Shown: one piece after another, positions 1-9,133 of the stretch | How positions within the stretch are numbered: position 1 is the first letter of the stretch | How the letters are laid out: the number at the start of each line of letters is the position of its first letter | Origin: Streptomonospora nanhaiensis | GTDB lineage: Bacteria > Actinomycetota > Actinomycetes > Streptosporangiales > Streptosporangiaceae | Assembly: GCF_026642255.1 (NCBI RefSeq) | Contig: NZ_CP113264.1 | Span: 5,146,001 to 5,210,000 of the forward strand | DNA: 64,000 nt | Reading direction: 5' to 3' | Program-made: the position numbers and the translations under genes | Notes under the pieces: model-generated | Seen by the model: the letters and a program-made list of their open reading frames with translations, nothing else | What the model was told of the DNA's origin: nothing | Database searches by the model: none

Positions 1-411
1 CTCGTCGGGGGCGTCCACCACCACGACCACGTCGTAGAGGGGCCCCAGGCCGTTCTCCACCAGCAGGGGGACGTCGTAGACGACGACCTCCACCCCTGCG
101 GCCACCGCCTCCTCCATCAGCTCCGCGCTGCGCCGGGCGACCAGCGGGTGCACGATGGCGTTCAGCGCGGCGAGCCTGTCCGCGTCGGCGAAGACGACCT
201 CGCCCAGCCTCGGACGGTCCAGCCCGCCCCCCGGGGCCAGCACCCCCTCGCCGAACTCCGCGACGACGGCGTCCAGCCCCGGCGTCCCCGGCTCGACCAC
301 CTCCCTGGCGATCGCGTCGGCGTCGACGACGGCCGCCCCGTAGGCGGCCAGCGCGGACGAGACCGTGCTCTTGCCCGAGCCGATCCCTCCGGTCAGTCCC
401 ACTTTCAGCAT
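1..411 (-). CDS. coaE: Dephospho-CoA kinase, C-terminal end cut off by window edge
   Basis: Catalyses the last step of coenzyme A synthesis, ATP-dependent phosphorylation of the 3'-hydroxyl of dephospho-CoA, in the cytoplasm. The 137 visible residues begin with a beta strand and a P-loop (GGIGSGKST, residues 8-16), followed by the D-A-D-A substrate-binding segment near residue 30 and the LNAIVHP segment typical of CoaE. The ATG at 411-409 directly precedes the P-loop strand, as in the family. Family members are about 200 residues, and actinomycete versions often carry a longer C-terminal extension, so at least a third is missing. The gene is followed upstream on the same strand by an acetyltransferase and rpsA. 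The family assignment is secure. Confidence 0.93.
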   Translation of the reverse strand, partial: MLKVGLTGGIGSGKSTVSSALAAYGAAVVDADAIAREVVEPGTPGLDAVVAEFGEGVLAPGGGLDRPRLGEVVFADADRLAALNAIVHPLVARRSAELMEEAVAAGVEVVVYDVPLLVENGLGPLYDVVVVVDAPDE

Positions 412-475
412 GTCCCGAACCCTAGACGGCCGGACCCGGCCCGGTACGGGCGCCCCACCCCGACCGTGCGGGACC

Positions 476-979
476 TCACCCCGCGGCCCCGGAGCGCACC
501 GCAGGAACGACCTCCTTGCGCATGTGCACCATGACCAGGTGGTCGGCCACACGCTCCCGCGACGTCTCCGCGTACCCGCGCTCCCGGTACAGACGCTGTC
601 CACCGGCGCCCTGGGCGCCGGTGGACAGGGTGAGGGAGGTCAGCCCGGGGTGGCGGACCGACAACTCCTCCTCCACCCGGGTGAGCAGCGCCCGCCCGAT
701 GCCGAGGCGGCGCCGGTCGGGGGCGACCGCCAGGCGCCCCACGACGGCGTTGGTCCCCGCGACCGCCGCACGGACCGCGCCGACGATCCGGGGGCCCTCC
801 ACGGCCTTGAGGACCAGGGCGTCCGGCTGCGCGAGCACCCTGGCGATGCGGTCCAGGCCCTCGGTGAGCGGGAGCACGAACGGGTCGCCGTGGGCCTGCG
901 CCTCGTCGACGAACGCCGCCCGCTGGAGGGTGAAGACCTCACCCGCGTCCGCGGGGGTGGCCGGGTGGATGTCGAACAC
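476..979 (-). CDS. GNAT family N-acetyltransferase
   Basis: A 167-residue cytoplasmic acetyltransferase of the Gcn5-related fold, expected to move an acetyl group from acetyl-CoA to an amine. The acetyl-CoA pyrophosphate-binding motif [10 protein letters not shown] lies at about residues 90-99, after the beta-bulge strand GRLAVAP. A late [10 protein letters not shown] segment marks the C-terminal part of the fold. GTG at 979 is chosen because GGAG lies six bases upstream and the fold starts immediately after. The substrate cannot be told from sequence. It sits between coaE and rpsA on the same strand, 64 bases from coaE, and may be cotranscribed with it. Confidence 0.85.
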   Translation of the reverse strand: MFDIHPATPADAGEVFTLQRAAFVDEAQAHGDPFVLPLTEGLDRIARVLAQPDALVLKAVEGPRIVGAVRAAVAGTNAVVGRLAVAPDRRRLGIGRALLTRVEEELSVRHPGLTSLTLSTGAQGAGGQRLYRERGYAETSRERVADHLVMVHMRKEVVPAVRSGAAG

Positions 980-1148
980 GTCGTCTCCTCACGCGCCCCG
1001 CCGGCCGGGGCACGCCACCGACCCTAGCCCGGCGGGGTCCGGCTACGGGGCCGTCCGCGCGGAACCGGCGCGCCCCGGGGCGGGCGGGCGCGGAAGCGGC
1101 GCGGTCGCCGTCGACGCGGGCCCGGCCCGTACCCCCGCGCGGACACGA

Positions 1149-1184
1149 CGAAGGGCCGCCCCCCTGGTGGGGGACGGCCCTTCG
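1149..1184 (-). terminator. Hairpin terminator downstream of rpsA
   Basis: Inverted repeat with arms CGAAGGGCCG-CCCC and GGGG-CGGCCCTTCG (one T/C mismatch) around a short loop, 35 bases past the rpsA stop. There is no clear U-tract, as is common in GC-rich actinomycetes. Confidence 0.6.
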
Positions 1185-1218
1185 CGGCTGTCAGGTGATC
1201 CTCTGCGGGACCTCCTGC

Positions 1219-2715
1219 TTAGGCCTCGCCGCCCGCGAGCTTCTCGCGGAGCGCGGCCAGGGCCTCGTCAGAGGCCAGGGCGCCGCTGCTGGAGGATTCC
1301 GAACCGGACGAGCCGGCGCTCGGGGCGCCACCGTCCGTGTAGTCGTCCTCTTCCTCCGGGGCGGGCGCGTTCGCAGCGTCGGCCTCGGCCGCACGGGCCT
1401 CCTCGACCTGCTTGCGGTGCGCCTCGAAGCGGGCCTGCGCCTCGGCGTAGCTGCGCTCCCACTCGTCCCGCTGAGCCTCGAAGCCCTCCAGCCACTCGCC
1501 GGAGTCCGCGTCGAAGCCCTCGGGGTACTTGTAGTTGCCCTGCTCGTCGTAGTCGGCCGCCATGCCGTACAGGGTGGGGTCGAAGTCCACCTGGTCCGGG
1601 GAGACGCTCTCGTTGGCCTGCTTCAGCGAGAGGCTGATGCGACGGCGGTCGAGGTCGATGTCGATGATCTTGACGAAGATCTCGGTGCCGACCTGGACGA
1701 CCTGCTCCGGCACCTCGACGTGGCGCTCGGCCAGCTCGGAGATGTGGACCAGGCCCTCGATGCCCTCCTCGACGCGCACGAACGCACCGAACGGAACCAG
1801 CTTGGTGACCTTGCCGGGGACGACCTGGCCGATCTGGTGGGTCCGGGCGAACTGCTGCCACGGGTCTTCCTGGGTCGCCTTGAGCGACAGGGAGACGCGC
1901 TCGCGCTCCATGTCCACGTCGAGAACCTCGACGGTGACCTCCTGGCCGACCTCGACAACCTCGCTGGGGTGGTCGATGTGCTTCCAGGACAGCTCGGAGA
2001 CGTGCACCAGGCCGTCGACGCCGCCCAGGTCCACGAACGCACCGAAGTTGACGATCGAGGAGACGACGCCCTTGCGGATCTGCCCCTTCTGGAGCGTGTT
2101 GAGGAACGTCTGGCGGACCTCGGACTGGGTCTGCTCCAGCCAGGCGCGACGGGACAGGACCACGTTGTTGCGGTTCTTGTCCAGCTCGATGATCTTCGCC
2201 TCGAGCTCGCGGCCGACGTACGGCTGCAGGTCGCGCACACGGCGCATCTCGACGAGGGACGCCGGGAGGAAGCCGCGCAGGCCGATGTCGAGGATGAGAC
2301 CGCCCTTGACGACCTCGATGACGGTGCCGGTGACGACGCCGTCCTCCTCCTTGATCTTCTCGATCGTGCCCCAGGCGCGCTCGTACTGGGCGCGCTTCTT
2401 GGACAGGATCAGTCGACCTTCCTTGTCCTCCTTCTGGAGAACGAGGGCTTCGACCTGGTCGCCGACAGCAACGACCTCACCGGGGTCGACGTCGTGCTTG
2501 ATCGACAGTTCCCGGGAGGGGATCACACCCTCGGTCTTGTAGCCGATGTCGAGCAAGACCTCGTCTCGATCGACCTTCACGATGGTGCCCTCGACAATGT
2601 CACCGTCGTTGAAGTACTTGATGGTCTCGTCGATCGCCGCGAGGAAGGCTTCCTCGGACCCGATGTCGTTGACCGCTACCTGGGGTGTCGAGGTGGCCTC
2701 GGTGCTGCTCGTCAT
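1219..2715 (-). CDS. rpsA: 30S ribosomal protein S1
   Basis: Ribosomal protein S1, which binds mRNA on the small subunit and helps initiate translation. The 498-residue protein has four S1 (OB-fold) RNA-binding repeats at about residues 37-107, 125-190, 212-280 and 297-366. Repeats three and four are the most canonical (NFGAFVDLGG..GLVHVSEL and PFGAFVRVEEG..GLVHISEL). The tail beyond residue 370 is acidic and Ser/Gly-rich, probably disordered. Four repeats plus an acidic tail is the usual actinobacterial form, against six repeats in E. coli. The ATG at 2715 gives the normal N-terminus. Codon use favours GAG/GAC/CTG strongly, as expected for a highly expressed gene. A 439-base gap lies upstream. 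Confidence 0.97.
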   Translation of the reverse strand: MTSSTEATSTPQVAVNDIGSEEAFLAAIDETIKYFNDGDIVEGTIVKVDRDEVLLDIGYKTEGVIPSRELSIKHDVDPGEVVAVGDQVEALVLQKEDKEGRLILSKKRAQYERAWGTIEKIKEEDGVVTGTVIEVVKGGLILDIGLRGFLPASLVEMRRVRDLQPYVGRELEAKIIELDKNRNNVVLSRRAWLEQTQSEVRQTFLNTLQKGQIRKGVVSSIVNFGAFVDLGGVDGLVHVSELSWKHIDHPSEVVEVGQEVTVEVLDVDMERERVSLSLKATQEDPWQQFARTHQIGQVVPGKVTKLVPFGAFVRVEEGIEGLVHISELAERHVEVPEQVVQVGTEIFVKIIDIDLDRRRISLSLKQANESVSPDQVDFDPTLYGMAADYDEQGNYKYPEGFDADSGEWLEGFEAQRDEWERSYAEAQARFEAHRKQVEEARAAEADAANAPAPEEEDDYTDGGAPSAGSSGSESSSSGALASDEALAALREKLAGGEA

Positions 2716-3154
2716 TTGTGGGTGGACTCCGGATACGGACAGATTCAGAAAATGGGCATGCCGCGGGTTCGAGCCCGTCGATCCGTCATCCAGACGCAGA
2801 AAGCAGGGTCACGACGGAACCTGATCCGTCGGTGTACACCAGCCGCCTGGTTCCAGAGTGGTGACCGGAGCGGTGCGACACCTCTGCCCCCTGCTCGGAG
2901 ACAGCAGCCGCCCGCACGAACCCACAACGGTCCCGCCAGAATATGAGACAAGGGCGTCCTGGTCAATCGGAACCCGGGGCCGCCAACCCGACGAAGGGCA
3001 CAATGGCCGCAACTTACCCGAGCATGGCGGTCAAGATCAACTGGACGGTACACCCACGTCCGCACGGGCGCACGGCGCCCCGCGGGGAGCTGTGCGGACA
3101 CCCGCGGACCGCCTCCCGCACCCCCGGGAAAAAAGTTACGGGCCCCGGTTCCGG
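2716..3154. other. Gap between rpsA and the ArfB-like gene
   Basis: 439 bases with no convincing gene on either strand. It is somewhat less GC-rich than its surroundings and must hold the rpsA promoter and a long 5' leader, because rpsA reads away from it. I did not find a clean promoter pair. A stretch near 2763 (GGGTTCGAGCCCG) resembles a tRNA T-arm but has no cloverleaf around it. Confidence 0.4.
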
Positions 3155-3562
3155 TCAGTCCAAAGGAGGACGAGAGCGTGACCGTTTGACGTCACCGCGG
3201 CGCCGCTTGGCATCGAGGCGACGCTGCTCGGCCCGGCGACCCGGCCGGGTCGCCCGCCGCCCCCGCGCCGGCGGAGCCGTCGCCTCGGCCAGGAGCGACT
3301 CCATCCGCTCCCGCGCCTCGGCCCGGTTGCGGACCTGCGACCGGTGCGTCTGCACCGTCACCGTCAGCACCCCGTCCACCAGCCGCCCCCGCAGGCGCTC
3401 CAGCGCCCGCCGGCGCCGCACCTCGCCCAGGGGCCCGCACCCCGCCACGTCCAGGGACAGCGACACACGCGTGTCGGAGGTGTTGACGTGCTGCCCGCCC
3501 GGCCCCGAGGACCGCGAGAACCTCCACACCAGGGCGTCGGCGGGAACCGTGACCGAACCCAC
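3155..3562 (-). CDS. arfB: ArfB-like alternative peptide-release/ribosome rescue factor
   Basis: A 135-residue peptidyl-tRNA hydrolase of the class-1 release-factor-like family (YaeJ/ArfB/ICT1), predicted to hydrolyse peptidyl-tRNA on ribosomes stalled without a stop codon. The catalytic GGQ is at residues 22-24 inside SSGPGGQHVNTSDT, and the expected helix THRSQVRNRAEA follows near 72-83. The C-terminus from about residue 97 is very rich in Arg and Lys; in ArfB this tail inserts into the empty mRNA channel. There is no codon-recognition domain, which separates it from RF1/RF2. GTG at 3562 is chosen because it gives the usual family length. The gene follows polA on the same strand with a 101-base gap. 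Confidence 0.85.
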   Translation of the reverse strand: MGSVTVPADALVWRFSRSSGPGGQHVNTSDTRVSLSLDVAGCGPLGEVRRRRALERLRGRLVDGVLTVTVQTHRSQVRNRAEARERMESLLAEATAPPARGRRATRPGRRAEQRRLDAKRRRGDVKRSRSRPPLD

Positions 3563-3663
3563 GGTCAACCCGCCCCCGTCGCCGGTCCCACCGCGCGCCG
3601 CCACCGTTCCCGCCTCCCGCGTCCCTCGCGGCGGCCCCGGGACCGGGGCCGCCGGCGCCCCGC

Positions 3664-6480
3664 TCAGTGCGCGGCGTCGTGCCAGTTCTGCCCGCTGCCG
3701 ACCGAGACGCCCAGCGGGACACGCAGAGCATAGGCCGAGTTCATCTCGTGCGTCACGAGGTTTTCGACCTCCTCGCGCTCCCCCGGGGCGACCTCCACCA
3801 CGAGCTCGTCGTGCACCTGGAGCAGTACCCGCGAGGACAGCCCCCGATCGGTGATAGCCGCGTCCACCTGCAGCATCGCCACCTTGATGATGTCCGCCGC
3901 CGACCCCTGGATCGGGGCGTTGAGCGCCATCCGCTCCGCCATCTCGCGCCGCTGCCGGTTGTCGCTCGTCAGGTCCGGCAGGTAGCGGCGCCGCCCCAGG
4001 ATCGTCTCCGTGTACCCGACCCGGCGCGCCTCCTCCACCACGGCGTTCAGGTAGTCGCGCACCCCGCCGAACTCCGCGAAGTAGTCCTCCATCAACCGCT
4101 TGGACTCCTCCGGCGCGATCCCCAGCTGCTGGGACAGGCCGTAGGCGCTCAACCCGTAGGCCAGGCCGTAGCTCATCGCCTTGATCCGCGACCGCGCCTC
4201 GCCGTCGACCTCCCCGACCGGCACCCCGAACACCTGCGCGGCCATCTGGGCGTGGAAGTCGTAACCGCTGTTGAACGCGTCGATGAGCGCCTGCTCGCCC
4301 GACAGGTGCGCCATGATGCGCAGCTCGATCTGGCTGTAGTCCGCCGTCAGCAGCTCGTCGAACCCCTCGCCCACCACGAACGCCCGCCGGATGCGCCGGC
4401 CCACGTCCGTGCGCACCGGGATGTTCTGCAGGTTCGGCTCCGTCGAGCTGAGCCGCCCGGTCGCCGCCACCGTCTGGTTGAACGTGGTGTGGATGCGCTC
4501 GTCGTCGGCGATCGTCTTGATCAGGCCCTCGACCGTCGTCTTCAGCTTCGTCTGGTCGCGGTGGTGCAGCAGCACCCCCGGCAGCTCGTGGTCGCTCTGC
4601 GCCGCCAGCCACGCAAGCGCGTCCGCGTCGGTCGTGTACCCCGTCTTGATCTTCTTCGTCCGGGGCAGGCCCAGGTCCTCGAACAGGACCTGCTGGAGCT
4701 GCTTGGGCGACCCCAGGTTGAACTCCCGGCCGACCACCTCGTGCGCCTTCTCCACCGCGCCCCGGGCCGCCGAGGCGAACTCCTCCTGGAGCCCCTCCAG
4801 GTACTCGCGGTCGGCGGCGATGCCCGCCCGCTCCATCCGCGCCAGCACGTCCACCAGCGGCAGCTCCACGTCGGCCAGCAGGTGCGTCCCGCCCCGCTTG
4901 TCCAGCTCCGCCGTCAGCACGCCCGCCAGGTCGCGGGTCGCGGCCGCCCGCACCGCCAGCAGGTGCTGGCGGCCCGAGCCCGCGTCGCCGCCCTCGCCCA
5001 GGTCCAGCGAGAGCTGGTCCCCCGACGTGTCCTCCTCCAGCTCCCGGCCCAGGTACCTGCGGCACAGGTCCGCCAGGTCGAACCGGCGCTGCCCCGGCTG
5101 CACCAGGTACGCGGCCAGGGCCGTGTCGCTCACCACCCCGCCCATCGACCACCCGTGCGCGCCCAGCGCCAGCAGGGCGCCCTTGTACTCGTGCACCACC
5201 TTGGGCCGGCCGGGGTCGGCCAGGAACCCCGCCAGCGCCTCGGTGTCGGCGGGGTCCAGCAGCGTCGGGTCGACGAACACCGCCGCGCCGGCCGGCACGC
5301 TGATCGCCAGCGCGTCCACCCGGCCCGAGCCCTGCCCCCAGACCGCGTCCAGAGCGAGCCCCGCCGGCGCCTGCGGCGTGAGGGTGTCGCTCTCCGGGGT
5401 GTCGGCCGCGGCGTGCTCGCGCAGCCACGCCGCCAGCTCCCCGGTGCCGGCCACCGTCAGGTCCACCGCGAACCCCTCGGCCGCCGGGGCCGCGCCCTCC
5501 CCGGCGCCGCCGTCCCCGTCCGTCTTCAGGACCGCGTACAGGCGCTCGCGCAGGTTGGAGGCGAACTCCAGGTTGTCGAAGAGCGCGTCGACCCCGGCCC
5601 TGTCCGCCTCGCCCAGCACCAGCGAGGCCACGTCGGCGCCCAGCTCCACGTCCGTGGCCAGCAGGTTGAGGCGCTGGTTGCGCAGGACGTCGTCCATGTG
5701 GTCGCGGAAGTTCTGCCCGGCCTTGCCGCCGATCTCGTCCGCGTGGGCGATCAGCTCGTCCAGGGACCCGTACTTGGCGATCCACTTGGCGGCCGTCTTG
5801 GGGCCCACCCCGGGCACGCCCGGCAGGTTGTCGGCCTTCTCACCCACCAGCGCGGCCAGGTCGCGGTAGCGCTCCGGGGGGACCGCGTACTTCTCCTCGA
5901 CCGCCGCCGGGTCCATCCGCCGCAGGTCGGACAGGCTCTTCCCCGGGTACAGGACCGTGCAGGAGTCGGTGACCAGCTGGAAGGCGTCCCGGTCGCCGGA
6001 GGCGATGAGCACCTCCATCCCGGCCTCGCAGCCCTGGCGGGCCAGGGTGGCGATGACGTCGTCGGCCTCGAAGCCCGGCGCCGACAGGTTGGCCACACCG
6101 ATCAGCCGCATCAGGTCCTGGGTGAGGGGCACCTGGGAGGGGAACTCCGGCGGGGTCTCGGAACGGCCCCCCTTGTACTCCTCGTACTCCTCGTGGCGAA
6201 ACGTCGGGCCCGACAGGTCCCACGCCACCGCCACGTGCGTGGGCTCCTCGTCACGCAACAGCTTGACCAGCATCGAAGCGAAACCGTAGACGGCGTTGGT
6301 CGACTGCCCGGTACTCGTGCCGAACTTGTCCACGGGCAGCGCGAAGAACGCCCGGAAGGCCATCGAGTGGCCGTCGAGGAGGAGAAGGCGCGGGCGCCCA
6401 CCGCCGTCCGCGGGGGCGGCACTGCCCGCCCCGGCTCCGGCCTGGGATGTCTGGTCGGGGGTCTCTCGATTCGTCACCAC
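3664..6480 (-). CDS. polA: DNA polymerase I
   Basis: Gap-filling and primer-removing DNA polymerase of replication and repair, 938 residues. The N-terminal 300 residues form the 5' nuclease domain (SMAFRAFFA, then acid clusters ASGDRDAFQL and VGEKADNLPGVPGVGPKTA). The middle, about 345-520, is a proofreading-exonuclease fold without the catalytic acids: where active enzymes have D-x-E this one reads A-L-D-A-V-W. The polymerase domain has motif A DYSQIELR at about residue 714, motif B RIKAMSYGLAYG and motif C VHDELVVE at about 890. Loss of proofreading is usual in actinobacterial PolA. The GTG at 6480 gives a short Gln/Ala-rich leader before the nuclease domain. The next gene is arfB. Confidence 0.97.
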   Translation of the reverse strand: MVTNRETPDQTSQAGAGAGSAAPADGGGRPRLLLLDGHSMAFRAFFALPVDKFGTSTGQSTNAVYGFASMLVKLLRDEEPTHVAVAWDLSGPTFRHEEYEEYKGGRSETPPEFPSQVPLTQDLMRLIGVANLSAPGFEADDVIATLARQGCEAGMEVLIASGDRDAFQLVTDSCTVLYPGKSLSDLRRMDPAAVEEKYAVPPERYRDLAALVGEKADNLPGVPGVGPKTAAKWIAKYGSLDELIAHADEIGGKAGQNFRDHMDDVLRNQRLNLLATDVELGADVASLVLGEADRAGVDALFDNLEFASNLRERLYAVLKTDGDGGAGEGAAPAAEGFAVDLTVAGTGELAAWLREHAAADTPESDTLTPQAPAGLALDAVWGQGSGRVDALAISVPAGAAVFVDPTLLDPADTEALAGFLADPGRPKVVHEYKGALLALGAHGWSMGGVVSDTALAAYLVQPGQRRFDLADLCRRYLGRELEEDTSGDQLSLDLGEGGDAGSGRQHLLAVRAAATRDLAGVLTAELDKRGGTHLLADVELPLVDVLARMERAGIAADREYLEGLQEEFASAARGAVEKAHEVVGREFNLGSPKQLQQVLFEDLGLPRTKKIKTGYTTDADALAWLAAQSDHELPGVLLHHRDQTKLKTTVEGLIKTIADDERIHTTFNQTVAATGRLSSTEPNLQNIPVRTDVGRRIRRAFVVGEGFDELLTADYSQIELRIMAHLSGEQALIDAFNSGYDFHAQMAAQVFGVPVGEVDGEARSRIKAMSYGLAYGLSAYGLSQQLGIAPEESKRLMEDYFAEFGGVRDYLNAVVEEARRVGYTETILGRRRYLPDLTSDNRQRREMAERMALNAPIQGSAADIIKVAMLQVDAAITDRGLSSRVLLQVHDELVVEVAPGEREEVENLVTHEMNSAYALRVPLGVSVGSGQNWHDAAH

Positions 6481-6599
6481 AGACGAATCCTAGGATGCGG
6501 AGCGGACACTTCGCGGCCACCCCCGCGAGGACCCCGACCCCGCACCGGGCGTTTTCACCCGGCCCGGGCTCATTTCCACCGAATCGGAAGGCACACATC

Positions 6600-7028
6600 A
6601 TGACGACGGACTCCGAGGCGCTGCGCCGCATGCTCGACACCGGCGCCCTCGCGGGCGGCCTGGGCGAGACCATGGGCATCGAGGTCACCGAGGCCTCCGC
6701 CGAGCGCGTGGTGGGCCGCATGCCGGTGGAGGGCAACGTCCAGCCGTTCGGGCTTCTCCACGGCGGCGCCTCCTGCGTCCTCGCCGAGACCCTGGGCTCC
6801 ATCGGCTCCACCGTCCACGCCCACCAGTTCGGCCGCATCGCCGTGGGCATCGAGATCAACGCGACGCACCACCGCTCGGCGACCTCGGGGCACGTGACCG
6901 GTGTGGCCACCCCGGTGCACCTGGGCCGCACCCTGGCCACGTGGGACATCACCATCACCGACGACCGGGGCCGCAAGGTGTGCACCTCGCGGCTCACGTG
7001 CATGCTCCGCGACGCGCCCGAGGCGTAG
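6600..7028 (+). CDS. Hotdog-fold acyl-CoA thioesterase (PaaI/MenI type)
   Basis: A 142-residue single-domain hotdog thioesterase. The hallmark HGGASCVLAETLGSIGS at about residues 56-72 contains the catalytic Glu and the Gly-rich turn shared by PaaI, EntH and the menaquinone-pathway DHNA-CoA hydrolase MenI. The sequence then gives EINATHHRSATSG and the final strand VCTSRLTCML. The physiological acyl-CoA is unknown; DHNA-CoA or a phenylacetate intermediate are the common choices for the family. The ATG at 6600 is preceded by GGAAGG about six bases upstream. It is divergent from polA with 119 bases between starts, so the two promoters share that gap. No linked pathway genes indicate the substrate. 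Confidence 0.88.
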   Translation: MTTDSEALRRMLDTGALAGGLGETMGIEVTEASAERVVGRMPVEGNVQPFGLLHGGASCVLAETLGSIGSTVHAHQFGRIAVGIEINATHHRSATSGHVTGVATPVHLGRTLATWDITITDDRGRKVCTSRLTCMLRDAPEA

Positions 7029-7503
7029 GGCACACGCGCGCGGGCCTCGGGGAGGAGGGACCGCCGCGGACCGGCCGCAAGGGCTCCCACACGACCGCGG
7101 CGCAATAACGGCCAAGGGTTTTTCCTTATTCGGTAAGGACCACTTCGGACCGCTACCCGGCGCTTTCCCGTCTTTCCCCGGCCCGACCTCAACACTTGAC
7201 GGTCGGGCTTCGTCATGCCTGGTCATCGCGACAGAATGCTTTCCCCCGTGTGCGCAGAGCTCGCAACCGTCCAGCCGGATGCACTGGGATCCCCGTGATG
7301 ACTACAGAGCCATAACAGCATGACGGCGAGTCGGCACCAACGCCCGAAATGTTCTTTCCGAGGTAGAAGATCCATGATTAAGCTCCGCTAACGCTCCTGA
7401 TTAAGTCATGCCACACACCGCGGGCATCAGGGCGCACACGCAACAACGGCACCGCTGCGACACGCAACGCGTGCTTCGCCGGTTGAACGGAGTGACCACG
7501 ATC
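7029..7503. other. Long leader/promoter gap before the liv binding-protein gene
   Basis: 475 bases without a substantial gene. It contains an inverted repeat GCCCGACC/GGTCGGGC at 7181-7208 with an inner TCAA/TTGA pair, a small palindrome CCTTA-TTCGG-TAAGG at 7124-7138, two copies of TGATTAAG at 7375-7382 and 7398-7405, and a five-codon ORF at 7374-7391 (M-I-K-L-R). These look like regulatory leader elements for the downstream gene, but nothing here proves it. Confidence 0.4.
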
Positions 7504-8757
7504 ATGGCAAGCAAGAAGGTCCTGGGCCTGACTGCCGCAACCGCGGCCCTGGTACTCGGACTGACCGCGTGTGGCAGCGACGGCGGAGAGGGCGGCGGGG
7601 GCGACGCCGGCGGCGGCGGCGAGGAGTTCACCTTCGGCGTCCTCTACCCGCAGACCGGCAGCCTCGCCTTCCTCGGCCCGCCCCAGATCACCGCGGCGCA
7701 GTACGCCGTCCAGGAGATCAACGACGCCGGCGGCATCCTCGGCACCGAGGTCCCCGACATCGTCGAGGCCGACGAGGCCGGCGACAACGCCCAGGCCAAC
7801 GAGGCCGCCAACGCCCTCGTCGCCGACGAGGTCAACGCCGTCATCGGCGCAGCCGCCTCCGGCATGACCCAGGCCACCTACGACACCATCACCGGTGCCG
7901 AGATCGTCCAGTGCTCCGGCTCCAACACCGCCGCCGAGCTCAGCGAGATCGAGGACGGCGGATACTACTTCCGCACCGCCCCCAGCGACGCCCTCTCCTC
8001 CATCGTGATGGCCCGCACCATCGCCGACGCCGGCCACCAGAACGTCGCCATCGTCTCCCGCGGCGACGACTACGGCCGCGGCTACGCCGACGGCCTCCAG
8101 GCCGAACTGGAGAGCCTCGGCGCCCAGGTCACCGTCAACGAGACCTACGACCCCGAGGCCACCACCTTCGACTCCGTCGTCAACGCCGTCAGCGGCGACG
8201 AGCCCGACGCCGTCGCGCTCATCGCCTTCGAGGAGGGCGCGCAGGTCATCGCCCAGCTCCTGGAGTCCGGCGTCGCGGGCGACCAGCTGTTCATCACCGA
8301 CGGCCTCAACGACGCCGCCCTCGGCGAGACCGTCAACGCCGACGACCCCGACAGCGTCAACGGCATCACCGGTGTGGCCCCCAGCGCCGACAACCCCGAG
8401 TTCACCGAGGGCCTCACCTCGTTCAACGAGGAACTCGACGTCTTCCAGTTCGCCCCCCAGGTCTACGACTGCGTCACCGCCATCGCCCTGGCCGCCGAGG
8501 CCGCCGACAGCGTGGCCCCCAGCGACTACGTCGCCGAGCTGCCCAACATCAGCCGCCCCGAGGGCACCGAGTGCGGCAGCTTCGCCGAGTGCCGCGACCT
8601 CCTCGCCGACGGTGAGGAGATCAACTACCAGGGCGTCAGCGGCAACATCGACTTCGACGACAACGGCGACCCGACCGCCGCCACCTTCGAGATCTTCCAC
8701 TTCGGGGACGACGGCCACGAGATCCTCGCCTACGAGGAGCACTCCGTCGACGGGTAA
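7504..8757 (+). CDS. livJ: Branched-chain amino-acid ABC transporter substrate-binding lipoprotein
   Basis: Extracytoplasmic receptor that delivers leucine, isoleucine, valine or a related amino acid or amide to an ABC importer. 417 residues: positively charged start, hydrophobic stretch, then lipobox L-T-A-C with the lipidated Cys at residue 23, a Gly-rich tether and a periplasmic-binding-protein type I fold (FGVLYPQTGSLAFLGP, then ADEVNAVIGAAASGMTQA and ITDGLNDAALG). ATG at 7504 is chosen because it gives this signal peptide and has GGAG 11 bases upstream; an in-frame GTG at 7492 would add four residues. It faces the livHMGF operon tail to tail, so receptor and transporter have separate promoters. 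Ligand specificity is not visible. Confidence 0.92.
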   Translation: MASKKVLGLTAATAALVLGLTACGSDGGEGGGGDAGGGGEEFTFGVLYPQTGSLAFLGPPQITAAQYAVQEINDAGGILGTEVPDIVEADEAGDNAQANEAANALVADEVNAVIGAAASGMTQATYDTITGAEIVQCSGSNTAAELSEIEDGGYYFRTAPSDALSSIVMARTIADAGHQNVAIVSRGDDYGRGYADGLQAELESLGAQVTVNETYDPEATTFDSVVNAVSGDEPDAVALIAFEEGAQVIAQLLESGVAGDQLFITDGLNDAALGETVNADDPDSVNGITGVAPSADNPEFTEGLTSFNEELDVFQFAPQVYDCVTAIALAAEAADSVAPSDYVAELPNISRPEGTECGSFAECRDLLADGEEINYQGVSGNIDFDDNGDPTAATFEIFHFGDDGHEILAYEEHSVDG

Positions 8758-8811
8758 CCCCCGCCGGGCGGCCACCCCGCGGTGACCCGCCCCCAGAACA
8801 CCGGCACCACC

Positions 8812-8841
8812 GAGGCGCCCCGGGAACACCCGGGGCGCCTC
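8812..8841 (+). terminator. Hairpin terminator after livJ
   Basis: Perfect 13-bp stem (GAGGCGCCCCGGG pairing with CCCGGGGCGCCTC) with an AACA loop, 54 bases past the livJ stop. No U-tract follows. Confidence 0.75.
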
Positions 8842-9093
8842 TCCCGTGTTCCAGGGGCACCCGGCCGGGACATCCGCCGAACCCACACCCCGGCGCGGCC
8901 CCAGGACCGCACAGCCGCACCGGCCCGGACCTCCCGGAGCGGGCCCCGGGCGGCACACCGCCCGGCCACAGACCGACCGCGCCCCCGCCGCCGGGACCAC
9001 ACACCGCCCCTCCCCACCGCACAGACGGCCCCGCACACGGCGAACGCGGCCCCACAGGCCGCCGGGAAGGCCACGGCCCCCGCACACGACGAA

Positions 9094-9121
9094 AGGGGCG
9101 GAGCCCGCAGGCCCCGCCCCT
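9094..9121 (-). terminator. Hairpin terminator after livF
   Basis: Arms AGGGGCGGAGC and GCCCCGCCCCT (11 bp, one A/C mismatch), six-base loop, 12 bases past the livF stop on the minus strand. It ends the livHMGF transcript. Confidence 0.65.
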
Positions 9122-9133
9122 CCGCACACCCGG

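Larger units (their letters stand above)
8758..9133. other. Convergent intergenic region between livJ and livF
   Basis: 376 bases between two converging transcripts. It holds one strong hairpin near each gene end (8812-8841 and 9094-9121) and otherwise only GC-rich sequence with no supported gene. Confidence 0.5.

Noticed and set aside
2755-2800. tRNA T-arm-like GGGTTCGAGCCCG
   Set aside because: No acceptor, D- or anticodon arm can be drawn around it on either strand.
1195-2946. Long plus-strand frame opposite rpsA
   Set aside because: Antisense shadow of the S1 repeats with no ribosome-binding site and unlikely composition (Leu/Asp/Val runs).
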